Below, one piece after another: positions 7,602-16,185 of a stretch of 32,714 bases of DNA. Position numbers and translations under genes: made by a program. The stretch covers positions 16,909 through 49,622 of the forward strand of contig PNBO01000088.1 in NCBI GenBank assembly GCA_003136095.1, read 5' to 3'. Source of the stretch: Myxococcales bacterium (lineage in GTDB: Bacteria > Myxococcota_A > Polyangia > Fen-1088). Under the pieces are notes generated by a model. It was given only the letters and a program-made list of their open reading frames with translations. It did no database searches and had not been told where the DNA came from. Each line of letters starts with the position of its first letter. Within the stretch, counting starts at the first letter, position 1.

Positions 7602-8531
7602 ATGCAAGGCTCGACCATCGTGTTGGCGGGAGCTAGCGGAAATCTCGGTGGGCGCATCGCGAGAGCCCTGCGCGACCGGGGCGCCAGCGTGCGGGCGCTG
7701 GTTCGCCACGAAACCCCACGAGAAAAGCTCGAGAGATTGCGCGAGCTCGGCGTGACGGTGGCCAGCGTGGACTTGCGGGACGCTGCCCAAGTGACAGGGG
7801 CATGCGCGGGCGCGGCCTGCGTGGTGTCCGCGCTGCAGGGATTGCGGGACGTGATCGTGGACGTGCAAACGATCCTGCTCGAGGCCGCGATCAAGGCCGA
7901 GGTGCCACGCTTCATCCCGTCCGACTACTCCATCGACTTCACCAAGTTTCCGCCGGGAGAGAATCGCAATCTCGATCTGCGCCGGGACTTCCACCGGCGC
8001 CTCGACCAGGCCGCGATAGCGGCGACCACGATCTACAACGGCGCCTTCGCCGACATGCTCACGGGGCAGATGCCGCTCATTCTCTTCCAGCTGCATCGAG
8101 TCCTCTGTTGGGGGAACGCGGACCAGCGCATGGACTTCACGACGATGGAGGACACGGCCGCCTTCACGGCGAGCGCGGCTCTCGATTCGTCCACGCCTCG
8201 CTTCCTGCGCATCGCCGGCGACGAGCTCAGCGCCCGGGAGCTGGCGGTGGTTGCCAGCGAGGTGACCGGGAAGAAGTTCCGCCTGTTGCGCCCCGGAGGT
8301 CTGGGAACGCTCGGCGCGCTGATCAAAGTGGCGCGCGCCTTCGCTTCTGGTGAGAAAGAGCTCTACCCGGCGTGGCAGGGCATGCAGTACATGCGCAACA
8401 TGTTCGACGGCCGGGCCAAGCTGGAACCGCTCGACAACGATCGCTATCCGGCGATCCACTGGGCGACCGCGCGCGATGTGCTCTCGGCATGTAGCCGATC
8501 AGGCCAAAAGGCGGGAAAACGATCGCGTTGA
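7602..8531 (+). CDS. NmrA-like NAD(P)-binding protein with a recombined C-terminus
   Basis: 309 residues, Rossmann fold. GASGNLGG (G10, G13, G16) binds the dinucleotide and VRALVR follows as the second strand. FIPSDYSIDFTK and TTIYNGAFADML are typical of atypical short-chain dehydrogenases of the NmrA/isoflavone-reductase group, which act as redox sensors or reductases. Homology to other copies in this window shows that the native end is near 8488: a 3' fragment at 19594-19706 reads the same and then stops after LSAR. Here the frame instead runs into a foreign segment and adds about 14 residues (SRSGQKAGKRSR). The last codons are therefore a recombination product. The core is intact and probably functional. 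Confidence 0.82.
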   Translation: MQGSTIVLAGASGNLGGRIARALRDRGASVRALVRHETPREKLERLRELGVTVASVDLRDAAQVTGACAGAACVVSALQGLRDVIVDVQTILLEAAIKAEVPRFIPSDYSIDFTKFPPGENRNLDLRRDFHRRLDQAAIAATTIYNGAFADMLTGQMPLILFQLHRVLCWGNADQRMDFTTMEDTAAFTASAALDSSTPRFLRIAGDELSARELAVVASEVTGKKFRLLRPGGLGTLGALIKVARAFASGEKELYPAWQGMQYMRNMFDGRAKLEPLDNDRYPAIHWATARDVLSACSRSGQKAGKRSR

Positions 8532-8632
8532 CCGCGATCGCTGTTCGCGACATCGGCTTGAGAATCCAGCAATTTAGGCCGTTAGAGGCCGCACTTCACT
8601 CGATCGCCATGGCGCCGTCCAAGGTGATCGTC
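8490..8632. repeat. Repeat R, copy 1: broken 27-codon ORF (minus) plus a stub of an NmrA 5' end (plus)
   Basis: This segment matches 10721-10864 with scattered substitutions and one indel. On the minus strand it holds the first codons of a short ORF starting at 8553 (MSRTAIAVNAIVFPPFGLIG), whose natural end is lost at the join with the NmrA 3' end. On the plus strand ATG 8609 begins MAPSKVIV, the first codons of an NmrA-type gene, and then the homology ends. The rest of 8532-8877 shows no other gene. Confidence 0.75.
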
Positions 8633-8877
8633 GCCAACCAAGAGCATTGCAAGCGATGAGCGGCGTGGGGTCATCGGCAAAAATGATAGCAAAGCCTCCC
8701 GAGATGCCAGAGCCGGTTTCCGCTCAGCATGTGACGGATGCACCAGCGGATTGCATCCCGCCTTCCGCGATGCTTATCCCATCGAATTCATGCGAGAATC
8801 GTCGCGATCATTTTCCGGACGGGACACCATGCTCCGCTTTTGCGTCACAAGTTCCCGGGGTCCAGGCAATTGTGGGT

Positions 8878-10248
8878 ATGCGTCCTCATCTTGCCATGCT
8901 CCCGTTTCATGGCTCAGCGTGTGCCATCGTTGCCGTCTGGATGGCTTGTTTGGGCGGCTGCTCTGAGAATACACCGGCAGCCCAACATGGGTCGGGGGGC
9001 AACGGCTTCGGCGGTGCGAGCCCGACCGGCAATTTCGTTGGCACGGGAGGCGCCACCACGGGCGAAGGCGGCAAGACCGCGGGCACGGGTGGCAGCCCAG
9101 GCTCAGGTGGCACCCCATCCGGCGCAGGGGGCGCTGCCACCGCCACCGGTGGAAACTCGACCGCAACCGGCGGGATCGCCGCGGGCTCGGGCGGCCGCAC
9201 GACCGACACAGGCGGGATCTCCGCCGGTACCGGGGGCAGGACAACCGGCACGGGCGGCGGTGGCGCAGGCGGCACCAGCGCCGGTGGCAGCACGACCTCG
9301 GGCGGAGCGACAGGGAGCGGGGGAACGGTGAGCATGGGTGGTTCGTCCGGCACCGGTGGAAGAACCGGGACTGGAGGAGGGCCCGAGACGGGGGGCGCGA
9401 CGGGAAGGGGCGGCGCCACAGGCTCGGGCGGCATACCCACAACTGGCGGTGCGGGCGGCCTTGCGGGCAGGGGAGGGAGCACGGGCGGTTCGTCGGCAAC
9501 TGGCGGAGCAAAAGGCACTGGCGGCAGCACGTCGACGAATTGCTACACGGCTCCAGCAACGCAAGTGGGAACGCCGGCACCCGGCGGACGGGTTAGCGGC
9601 TATGGCAGCGTGTTGATTGCGGCCAATGCCAACAATCAAATCGTGCGACTACAAACCACGATGGTCGTTCCGCCGGAGCCGCCGCCATCCGGCACCTTGT
9701 TCTTATGGCCGGGGCTCGACCCGGACGGCGCCAACTTCAATCCGATCAACAACGGCGTCTTGCAACCGGTCCTAACCTGGGGTTCCTCTTGCGCACCGGG
9801 CACGCAACCGCGTGCCTATTCGACTTGGTGGATATCGAGCCAATACGTAAACACGAACGGAAACGTGTCGGGCTATACCGGGTGTAACGGCGGTTCCATC
9901 ATGTCCGTGAACGTCTGCGACACTCTCGACATGGACATCCAACTCTCGGGCACGGTTTGGATTCAGACCGTGACCGACATTCAGACCAATCGAACGGTGA
10001 CGTACAGCATCGACATGCAGAACCAAGCGCAAAACCTGGCCTATTTCGTGATCGAGGAATACTCGTCGGCTCCAGTTTCGGAAGTCATCTTCACCGATAC
10101 CACGATCACGTTCGCTTCGTCCGATGCCGCGGATTGCAAGGTCAACATGCGCGGTCAGAACGACTATGTCTCGACACCCGTGGCATCCAGCGACGGCCTC
10201 GCGTGTTCGATAAGCCAAATAATCTTGCGCGCACAGGGAATTCAGTGA
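8878..10248 (+). CDS. Gly/Thr-rich lipoprotein with C-terminal beta-sandwich (peptidase G1/lectin-like) domain
   Basis: 456 residues. The start at 8878 is chosen because it gives a lipoprotein signal ending MACLGGC (Cys28). Residues about 36-218 are a low-complexity linker dominated by GTGG and TGG units, a style common in myxobacterial surface proteins. Residues about 222-456 form a beta-rich domain with GTLFLWPGLDPDG, GVLQPVLTWGSSC, STWWISSQYVN, GSIMSVNVCDTLDMD and AYFVIEEYSS. The domain looks like a concanavalin-like jelly roll and recalls eqolisin (peptidase G1) folds, but I cannot confirm a catalytic pair. It is probably outer-membrane-anchored with the domain held away from the surface. 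Its domain DNA is less GC-rich than its neighbours, which hints at transfer. Confidence 0.75.
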   Translation: MRPHLAMLPFHGSACAIVAVWMACLGGCSENTPAAQHGSGGNGFGGASPTGNFVGTGGATTGEGGKTAGTGGSPGSGGTPSGAGGAATATGGNSTATGGIAAGSGGRTTDTGGISAGTGGRTTGTGGGGAGGTSAGGSTTSGGATGSGGTVSMGGSSGTGGRTGTGGGPETGGATGRGGATGSGGIPTTGGAGGLAGRGGSTGGSSATGGAKGTGGSTSTNCYTAPATQVGTPAPGGRVSGYGSVLIAANANNQIVRLQTTMVVPPEPPPSGTLFLWPGLDPDGANFNPINNGVLQPVLTWGSSCAPGTQPRAYSTWWISSQYVNTNGNVSGYTGCNGGSIMSVNVCDTLDMDIQLSGTVWIQTVTDIQTNRTVTYSIDMQNQAQNLAYFVIEEYSSAPVSEVIFTDTTITFASSDAADCKVNMRGQNDYVSTPVASSDGLACSISQIILRAQGIQ

Positions 10249-10252
10249 ATGA

Positions 10253-10654
10253 GAGGCCTTTACCAGCTCCGCGGTGACCTGTCCCGCCGTGGCCCCCACG
10301 CCCGCGAGCCAGCTGGCCTTCGCCAATCTCGATCCGAGCTATCTCTGCTCCGGGTTGTTGCCCGCCACGGCCACCGGCTATCGCATCGACGGGCTCCAGA
10401 ACGGGATTTTCTATGGCGTCGGCGTCGCGGCCGTGGACAAGTGCGGCAACCTCAGCCTCGCTGACGTCGGCTACCAGGCTCCCAACGCCTCGGATACCTT
10501 GCCCGATGGTGGCGCCGTCGATGGCGGTGTTCGCGCAGGCGACAACGGAGGCTGCGCGCTGGCGGGTGGGCACGGCCCGCGTGAGGCACGGCCCGCCCTC
10601 GGCCTGCTGGCGCTGGGAGCGCTGCTGCTCGGGCGAACGCGCTTGCGGCGCTGA
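10253..10654 (+). pseudogene. Orphan C-terminal fragment of a MYXO-CTERM-type surface protein
   Basis: The frame opens right after a stop at 10250 and has no proper start. It encodes the end of a fibronectin-type module (ATATGYRIDGLQNGIFYGVG, VAAVDKCGNLS), a Gly-rich spacer, then GGCALAGG and a hydrophobic helix (ALGLLALGALLLG) ending RTRLRR. Cys-helix-Arg is the MYXO-CTERM sorting layout of myxobacterial surface proteins. The body of the gene is missing, and the fragment abuts the preceding lipoprotein gene. It was probably left by deletion or by fusion of two loci. Confidence 0.7.
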
Positions 10655-10700
10655 GGACGCTGCCGGCGCCTATTCGTCCGGGGCGTCCCTGGCCGTGTTA

Positions 10701-10784
10701 TCACCGTCGCATGCCGAGGTTGTAGACGATCAGGCCAAAGGGCGGGAAAATGATCGCGTTGACCGCGAACGCTGTTCTCGACAT
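10701..10784 (-). CDS. Conserved 27-residue small ORF divergent from NmrA-type genes
   Basis: The ATG at 10784 begins MSRTAFAVNAIIFPPFGLIV, continues YNLGMRR and stops at 10701. The peptide is hydrophobic with a Pro-Pro kink and a basic end. A second copy starts at 8553 with only conservative changes over the shared part (F/I, I/V, V/G), which hints at selection on the protein. In both places an ATG for an NmrA-like N-terminus lies 55-57 bp away on the other strand. It may be a small membrane peptide, or the N-terminus of a once longer gene. No clear Shine-Dalgarno sequence was seen. Too short to assign. Confidence 0.45.
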   Translation of the reverse strand: MSRTAFAVNAIIFPPFGLIVYNLGMRR

Positions 10785-10864
10785 CGGCTTGAAAATCCAG
10801 CCAATTCAGGCCGTTGGAGGCCGCACTTCATTCGAAGGCCATGGCGCCGTTCAAGGCGATCGTC
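10721..10864. repeat. Repeat R, copy 2
   Basis: Counterpart of 8490-8632. It covers most of the 27-codon minus-strand ORF, the 55-57-bp divergent spacer and the first eight codons of an NmrA-type gene (MAPFKAIV on the plus strand from 10841). Confidence 0.75.
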
Positions 10865-11104
10865 TCCAGGCGAGCTGGTCAACGGTGGTCTTGGCGGCGG
10901 GAAGGCACGGTGGGCGTGGTAGGCCGCGCGTTCGCTTCTGGCGAGAAAGAGCTCTACCCGGCGTGGCAGGGCACGCAGTACATGCGCAACATGTTCGACG
11001 GCCAGGGCCCGGCTCGACGAGCCGGAAAGGGGCGCGTGACAAGGTCGTCTGCCGGTCTCGCCTCGGGGGGAATGCTCAACTTCTACGCTCGAGAGGCCGC
11101 GTGA
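10841..11104 (+). pseudogene. NmrA-like paralogue with large internal deletion
   Basis: Starts MAPFKAIV like an NmrA-type N-terminus, then after about 25 unrelated residues rejoins the conserved C-terminal stretch AFASGEKELYPAWQG, QYMRNMFDG found in the intact copy (8336-8415). The frame stays open across the join, but the Rossmann core and most of the protein are gone, and the end runs into unrelated sequence. It is a remnant of a third NmrA locus. The following 76 bp to 11180 hold nothing recognisable. Confidence 0.65.
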
Positions 11105-11180
11105 TGGCCGAAGATGATTTGTTGGATAGTACGGGGCCGCAGATGCGTACGGCATTCTCGGGAATGCCCTCGCACGCAGC

Positions 11181-12116
11181 TCAGCAACCCGCGAGCTGGC
11201 CGATGGCCAGCCGCGTTTTGTCGTCGGCCTCGCCGGTGACGGGCAGGTCGTGCTCGGATTGAAAGAGCTGTATGGCGAAACGAAGCTCGTCGACATCGAC
11301 CTTACCGGTCTCGACCTCCACGCCGACGTCATAACCGAGGTTGTACAGACGTGCCTGCAGTCCCGTCGGGCTGTCGACCGGGTCCAAGCCGCCTACGACT
11401 AGGTCGTAGCGTTGCTCGCCGGCGACCAGAGTCGCGCTGCGGGTGGCTGGTGGGATGACCAACTCGACCAGGCCATCCACGTCCGTCTCGACTTGCGTAT
11501 CGGCGCCGTCGAGGGTCAGGGTGCAGCCTTCGCCGACGAGTGGCTTGCCGTTGAGCGAGAGCAGCTTGAGGCGCAGGAGGAGATGCGCACACTTGAGATT
11601 GAACGTGTACGAGGAGCCGGTCTGCCCACTTGCCCCACCTTGGCTGCGGTCGGGAACGAACAGCAGGTCGCCGGGTTGGAGCACGTGCGGATTTTCGCGC
11701 CGCTCCTTGAGCGCGGCATTGTTCGGGTGGTCCCAGATGGCGAGGAAGTTGTGAAACCCGCGCTCGGCCGCGATCACGGCCAGGTGCTCGCCGCTCGCGA
11801 CCTCGTGCGTTTGGCCGGTCAGGGGCAGCTCGGCCGCGGGCAGCCAATCGGTTGCATCGTAATCGGGAAACGAAATCTCGCAGGCCCCGGCAAGCAGTCC
11901 CGACACTTTCGCCGTGCCCTCGTCATTGAGCGTGCCGTCGACGGCGGGCGCATTCGCCTGTGTGATCCGGTAGGCAGCCCCCGTCACCGGCGCGCCTTGC
12001 GCATCGGTGAGCGCGAGGTTGAGCGAGGCCCCCGCCAGGATGAGCGTGTGCGTCGTGCCCGTGGCAAGCAGGATCCCCTGCTTCAGATCTCTCCATGTGA
12101 CGCGCATCTCGGCCAT
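11181..12116 (-). CDS. LysM and peptidoglycan-binding domain protein
   Basis: 311 residues from the chosen ATG at 12116. Residues about 25-98 form a beta domain. About 103-157 form a LysM-like module (EVASGEHLAVIAAERGF, AIWDHPNNAALKERRENP, LQPGDLLFVPD). A second beta domain (LLSLNGKPLVGEGCTLTLDG) follows, then a C-terminal PG_binding_1 repeat (LQARLYNLGYDVG, LRFAIQLFQSEHDLPVTGEA). There is no signal peptide. LysM modules of this IWDHP/PGD..F.P type are often encoded next to VgrG/PAAR genes of type VI secretion or contractile systems (family knowledge, from memory). It is divergent from the OmpA/PGB gene. An alternative ATG at 12227 would overlap that gene's start; codon use in the extra 37 codons is less biased, so 12116 is preferred. 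Confidence 0.78.
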   Translation of the reverse strand: MAEMRVTWRDLKQGILLATGTTHTLILAGASLNLALTDAQGAPVTGAAYRITQANAPAVDGTLNDEGTAKVSGLLAGACEISFPDYDATDWLPAAELPLTGQTHEVASGEHLAVIAAERGFHNFLAIWDHPNNAALKERRENPHVLQPGDLLFVPDRSQGGASGQTGSSYTFNLKCAHLLLRLKLLSLNGKPLVGEGCTLTLDGADTQVETDVDGLVELVIPPATRSATLVAGEQRYDLVVGGLDPVDSPTGLQARLYNLGYDVGVEVETGKVDVDELRFAIQLFQSEHDLPVTGEADDKTRLAIGQLAGC

Positions 12117-12225
12117 TGAGATTCGACCTGCCTCACCGTCGGCGCAGGTACCCTGCGCGCGGTTGACATCGGCGAGGATACTGCGAAACTTCGCGGGCGC
12201 TAGCAATTCTTGCTGATGAGGCACC

Positions 12226-13668
12226 ATGGCGAAAAGCTCCCCAACCGTCCCAAGCAGCAGCGTCGTCGCCGAGCATGATCGGCGCGACTCGCTGCCCGTC
12301 AATGTTGGCCCGACGACGGGTGACGCGTTCAATACGCTGCGGGCGCGGCTTTTGCCCATCGCGTGTTGGCGACTGGAAGCTCTGCACTTCGATTTCGACT
12401 CGTCCTTCGTGAAGCCGGAGTCAGCCCTCGAGTTCCGGCGTTTCGTGGCGCTGTGGAAGAGAACGGGACACCCTACCGTGTCGGTCTTCGGGCACGCCGA
12501 TCCGGTCGGTGACGACAACTACAACAAGCAACTCAGCGGACGCAGGGCGACCGCGGTCTATGCGGTCTTCACCCGCAATGTCGACCTGTGGGAAGAGCTC
12601 TACGCGAATAACGTGTCCGGGGATTCCTGGGGCTTCCGCTCGCTCCAGTCGATGCTCGGGGCTCTGGGCTTCGACGCTGGACCGCCGACCGGGGCCACGA
12701 ATGCGCGGACCGACGCGGCGGTGCGTGCCTTCCAGACCGACCAGCACCTCAAGGTAGATGGCATCGTCGGCGCGAAAACCCGCCATGAGCTCTACCTGGC
12801 CTACATGGAATTCCTTTGTCGAGACGAGGCGGAGCAGCCCTTCAAGCTTGCGCCCGGCGACTTCTTGGGGGCAGGCCAAGATGCGAAAGGCAAGGCGGAT
12901 CGCCAAGGATGCAGCGAATTCAATCCTCTGTTCGTATTCTCGAAGGCCCAGAACAAGGAGCTGTCGGCTCCCTCGCGCAAGGCGGAGCGTGATGAGACAA
13001 ACCAGCCGAATCGACGCGTGTTGATCTTTCTGTTCCCGACCGGGACGCACGTGGCGCCCGAAGCCTGGCCGTGCCCCCGCACGAGCGAAGGCGTGTCCGC
13101 GTGCAAGCGTCGCTTCTGGCCGGACGGCGACGTCCGCCGCAACCCCCAGGAACAACTGCGGGAGTACGCCACGACCCATAACACCTTTGCCTGCCTTTTC
13201 TATGATGGCATGGCCCGGCGGTCACCCTGCGAGATCCTGCGCAAGACGCTCACGGCCCGCTTGCTCGACGCCGACAAGCAAGCCATCGGCGGCGCTCGCT
13301 ACCGACTGACCGTCGGCACGCACGAGGTTCGCGAGAACGTGGCGGATGATTCCGGCAGGCTTACCGAGAGCGACGTGCTGGCCCCGAGTAAGGTGACGCT
13401 CGAGTGGGGAGCGGCCGAAGAGATCACTCGTCTGGGGGGGGCGTTCCCCTACCAAGCCGTGATCGCACTCGACCTGGTCGGGGACGACGAAGCCGACGCG
13501 CGCAAGCGACTGCACAACTTGGGCTACGCGGTGGCCTCGGACCTCGGCCCGGCAGTCCAAGAATTCCAGCAAGACTACGGGCTGACCCCGAGCGGAGATC
13601 TCGACGATCCGACCAAGTCGAGGCTGACGCTCGTGCATGACACCGGCATCGCCCGCGACGAGGTTTGA
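12226..13668 (+). CDS. OmpA-like plus peptidoglycan-binding domain protein
   Basis: 480 residues without a signal peptide. Residues about 52-117 are an OmpA C-terminal-like domain (LHFDFDSSFVKPES, VFGHADPVGDDNYNKQLSGR, RRATAVYAV). About 135-190 are a PG_binding_1 module (LQSMLGALGFDAG, VRAFQTDQHLKVDGIVGAKT). A middle Cys-containing region is unassigned. A second peptidoglycan-binding repeat closes the protein (LHNLGYAVASDLGPAVQEFQ, YGLTPSGDLDDPTKS). GAGG precedes the ATG. The GH18-like gene begins 2 bp after the stop, so the two are one operon, and the LysM protein is divergent. Two wall-binding types in one leaderless protein suggest export by a non-Sec route, for example as cargo of a contractile system; that is inference. 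Confidence 0.8.
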   Translation: MAKSSPTVPSSSVVAEHDRRDSLPVNVGPTTGDAFNTLRARLLPIACWRLEALHFDFDSSFVKPESALEFRRFVALWKRTGHPTVSVFGHADPVGDDNYNKQLSGRRATAVYAVFTRNVDLWEELYANNVSGDSWGFRSLQSMLGALGFDAGPPTGATNARTDAAVRAFQTDQHLKVDGIVGAKTRHELYLAYMEFLCRDEAEQPFKLAPGDFLGAGQDAKGKADRQGCSEFNPLFVFSKAQNKELSAPSRKAERDETNQPNRRVLIFLFPTGTHVAPEAWPCPRTSEGVSACKRRFWPDGDVRRNPQEQLREYATTHNTFACLFYDGMARRSPCEILRKTLTARLLDADKQAIGGARYRLTVGTHEVRENVADDSGRLTESDVLAPSKVTLEWGAAEEITRLGGAFPYQAVIALDLVGDDEADARKRLHNLGYAVASDLGPAVQEFQQDYGLTPSGDLDDPTKSRLTLVHDTGIARDEV

Positions 13669-13669
13669 C

Positions 13670-14908
13670 ATGGCCGCCAGCCCTGCGAGTGGTCCCGGTT
13701 CCCCCACCACCGGTTTCACGGCCGGCGGCAGTCAGCGCATCCGGGTCTCGGTGTGGGCCCCACCCGCCTACGTCACCGCACCGAGCATGGCCGCAGCGAA
13801 GAACGTCGTTGACGACATCTCGCTCAATAAGACCATCATCAACGATACCAATACGCCGATAAATGCCATTATGGATCACTCGGTGTGGGGAGATACGGCG
13901 TACCTCAAACAGTGGTACGACAAGATCATTGCCGCCTGTCATTCGAACAACATCCAATGCCTGGCTGGGTTCGACCTTGCCATGGCGGGGCAGGCCACCC
14001 GAAGCCGTTTCGACAGTTGGGCGATCGATCCGTCGACGAACGATGCCGAAATCGATCGCTTTGCCCAGAGCGTAGTCGACCGTCTCAATGACCCGTTCAG
14101 GGAGAAGGGTCTCACCCTGAACCAGCCTTTCGATGGCATCAGTTTCGATTCTGAGGCGATGCCCACCAAGAACAGAACAGTGGCGGATAGCCAGAAAGGC
14201 GGCGTGACTCTGTCGAAGTTCTATCGCAGCGTCGCGACCAAGTTGAAGGTCGGAACGGGCAACGAAACTCGCGTGCTTGGCGTCGCCGGCGGTGCGCTCG
14301 TCGATCCGACCCACTGGTGTTTCCAGCCGCCCGGCTCGGGGAACGTTACCTCGAGCCAGGCGGCCATCCCCTTCTCAATCGAGCACCCCTACCAGATGGC
14401 ACAGCGGAATGCATCCTTGAACGATAACATGATCATACGGCCCATGTGCTACGACGCGTTCAAGGCCAGCAGCCCTCCCGGGGAACCAACGCTGATGCAG
14501 TGGCTCCGGGACATCATTGCCTATGCCAAGAGCTGCGGCATCGTGCCCGCCGGTTTTCAGATCGGCCTCAAGACCTTCAAGGGTGGCGGGAACCATCCAC
14601 CGAATGGGTACGATGCCATCGTCGACGTGCCCCAAAACGTGGTCAAGCGATGCGTGGAGATACTCCGACCCAGCCGCATCGGTCTCATCATCTTCGCGCT
14701 CTCTGCACCCCCGGCCACGTCGTTCCTGGCGAACGTCGCGAAGTACAACTTCGCGCTCAACGGGGTGGCGAAATCCGACGGTGCCGCCGACTTTTCCAAG
14801 TTCGACGCCAAGAACCCGTCGGCGTTCACCATTCTTCCCAACCAGGCCGTCGGCCCCATCCAGGTGCCCCTCCATGCTTCGGGCGTAGCGCGAGTTTCGC
14901 GGCGCTAG
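13670..14908 (+). CDS. GH18-like TIM-barrel protein (putative glycosidase)
   Basis: 412 residues without a signal peptide. The ATG at 13670 lies 2 bp after the previous stop with GAGG upstream; an in-frame start at 13637 would overlap that gene. The central strand FDGISFDSEAM (D155, D160, E162) matches the GH18 DG.D.D.E active-site strand, with Ser158 in place of the middle Asp. The putative acid Glu162 and its Asp are kept. Other strands fit a barrel (IQCLAGFDLAMAG, RVLGVAGGALV, IVPAGFQIGLKTF, IGLIIFALSAP). Enzymes of this clan cut chitin-like or N-glycan GlcNAc linkages. Next to two wall-binding proteins it could be the catalytic effector of the set. A GC hairpin overlaps the stop. The fold call is moderate and the activity is untested. 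Confidence 0.62.
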   Translation: MAASPASGPGSPTTGFTAGGSQRIRVSVWAPPAYVTAPSMAAAKNVVDDISLNKTIINDTNTPINAIMDHSVWGDTAYLKQWYDKIIAACHSNNIQCLAGFDLAMAGQATRSRFDSWAIDPSTNDAEIDRFAQSVVDRLNDPFREKGLTLNQPFDGISFDSEAMPTKNRTVADSQKGGVTLSKFYRSVATKLKVGTGNETRVLGVAGGALVDPTHWCFQPPGSGNVTSSQAAIPFSIEHPYQMAQRNASLNDNMIIRPMCYDAFKASSPPGEPTLMQWLRDIIAYAKSCGIVPAGFQIGLKTFKGGGNHPPNGYDAIVDVPQNVVKRCVEILRPSRIGLIIFALSAPPATSFLANVAKYNFALNGVAKSDGAADFSKFDAKNPSAFTILPNQAVGPIQVPLHASGVARVSRR

Positions 14909-14928
14909 GCCGCGCTAGGCCTAGCGCC
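14901..14928 (+). terminator. Hairpin overlapping the stop codon of the GH18-like gene
   Basis: GGCGCTAGGCC, loop GCGCTA, GGCCTAGCGCC: a perfect 11-bp stem whose left arm contains the TAG stop (14906-14908). There is no T-tract, so it may terminate or only stabilise the transcript. Confidence 0.55.
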
Positions 14929-14944
14929 GGTTGCAAAGCTCGTC

Positions 14945-14998
14945 CCGTCCGGTACCAAAGCTCGATCGCACCCCGTCCTGCGCCGAAGCTGGATCCGC
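14945..14998 (+). repeat. Left inverted end of the IS, iterated
   Basis: Contains successive units CGTCCGGTACCAAAGCTCG and CGTCCTGCGCCGAAGCTGG, with a weaker unit just before (TTGCAAAGCTCGTCC, 14931-14945). The reverse complement of 16186-16236 shows the same units. Confidence 0.7.
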
Positions 14999-15138
14999 CC
15001 AGATCGTCGTGATATCGAGCGGTTCCTCGTGGTTCGCATGGCGTGGGAATGCGTGAGGACCGCGGTTTTTTGCACTCCCTGGCCGCACGAAGGACAGGTC
15101 TGGACCTTCCGTTGCCGCTGTAGTTTCTCGCAGCGTAG

Positions 15139-16161
15139 CTCGCGGTCTGGCTCGTCCTCCAAGAGCAGGTCGACTATCTGAAGGCGGAGAATCAGCTTCT
15201 CCGCGAGAAACTAGGGCCCAAGAGAGTCAGGTTGACCGACGCCGAGCGAAGGAGGCTGGCCATGCTGGGGAAGGCGTTGGGCAGGAAGGGGTTGGCGGCC
15301 ATCGCGACCAACGCATCACCTGAGACGATCTTGCGGTGGTACCGAGAGTTGGTGGCCAAGAAGTACGTCGGCAGCCAGCAGCGGGGACAGGGCCAGCCGA
15401 AGACTGCGGCCGAGATCGTGGCACTGGTTGTCAGGATGGCGAGAGAGAATACCTGGGGCTACACGCGCCTCAAGGGTGCGTTGAAGAACCTCGGCTACAA
15501 GGTCGGACGGAACACGATCAAGCGCATCTTGCAGGAGCACGGCATCGATCCAGCCCGAACCTGGGCGGCGAATGTCCTGGGCGACGTTCATCAAGGCACA
15601 CCTGGGCGTGGTCGTCGGCATGGACTTCTTCACCGTTGAGGTGGTGACCTGGATCGGGCTGGTTCGCTACCACGTGCTGTTCGCGATCGACGTGCCGAGC
15701 AGGAAGGTGGAGATCCGTGGGAGCGAGGCGAATCCGGGCGGGTCGTGGATGGAGCAAATGGCACGAAACCCAGTCGATGCGGTCGACGGCTTCCTGGTCG
15801 GCAAGCGGTATGCCCTGGTCGATCGGGATCCGTTCTACACGGAAGGCTTCCGCCGACTTCTGAGGCAGGGTGGTGTGAAGGTGGTGAGGTTGCCCGCGAG
15901 GAGTCCGAATCTGAACGTCTTCGCAGAACGCTTTGTGCTTTCGATCAAGAGCGAATGCTTGGACCGTCTGGTTCCTCTCGGCGAAGCCCATCTGCGGCGT
16001 GCTATTCTCGAGTACGCACAGCACTATCACGAGGAGCGGAACCATCTGGACTCGACAACGAGCTGATCGTGCCCGCCAAGGCCGCAAACGGCGTTGGAAA
16101 GGTCGATCGCCGGGAACGTCTCGGCGGTCTCCTGAGCTTCTACTACCGGAATGCAGCCTGA
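15139..16161 (+). pseudogene. IS transposase (DDE/rve integrase core) with two frameshifts
   Basis: Three frames must be joined to read the protein. Part 1 holds [20 protein letters not shown] and a helix-turn-helix region ([41 protein letters not shown]). A frameshift near 15552-15566 leads to part 2: [20 protein letters not shown] (first Asp), [13 protein letters not shown] (second Asp), [12 protein letters not shown] (Glu). A second shift near 16041-16050 leads to the tail [14 protein letters not shown] and ERLGGLLSFYYRNAA. The DDE residues survive but the reading frame does not, and upstream stops remove a normal start. The element is inactive on its own. Confidence 0.82.
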
Positions 16162-16185
16162 AGTTGTTCGCAATCAGCCCTGGAC

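Noticed and set aside
9000-9540. Regularly spaced GGCGG/GGCACGGG units resembling a repeat array
   Set aside because: They are codons for a Gly/Thr linker with irregular spacing; there are no constant repeats with unique spacers, so this is not a CRISPR array.
14905-15162. Minus-strand frame with CPSCG, like a zinc-binding transposase piece
   Set aside because: Lies in the IS leader between the inverted end and the transposase; a single C..C pair is not enough to support a gene.
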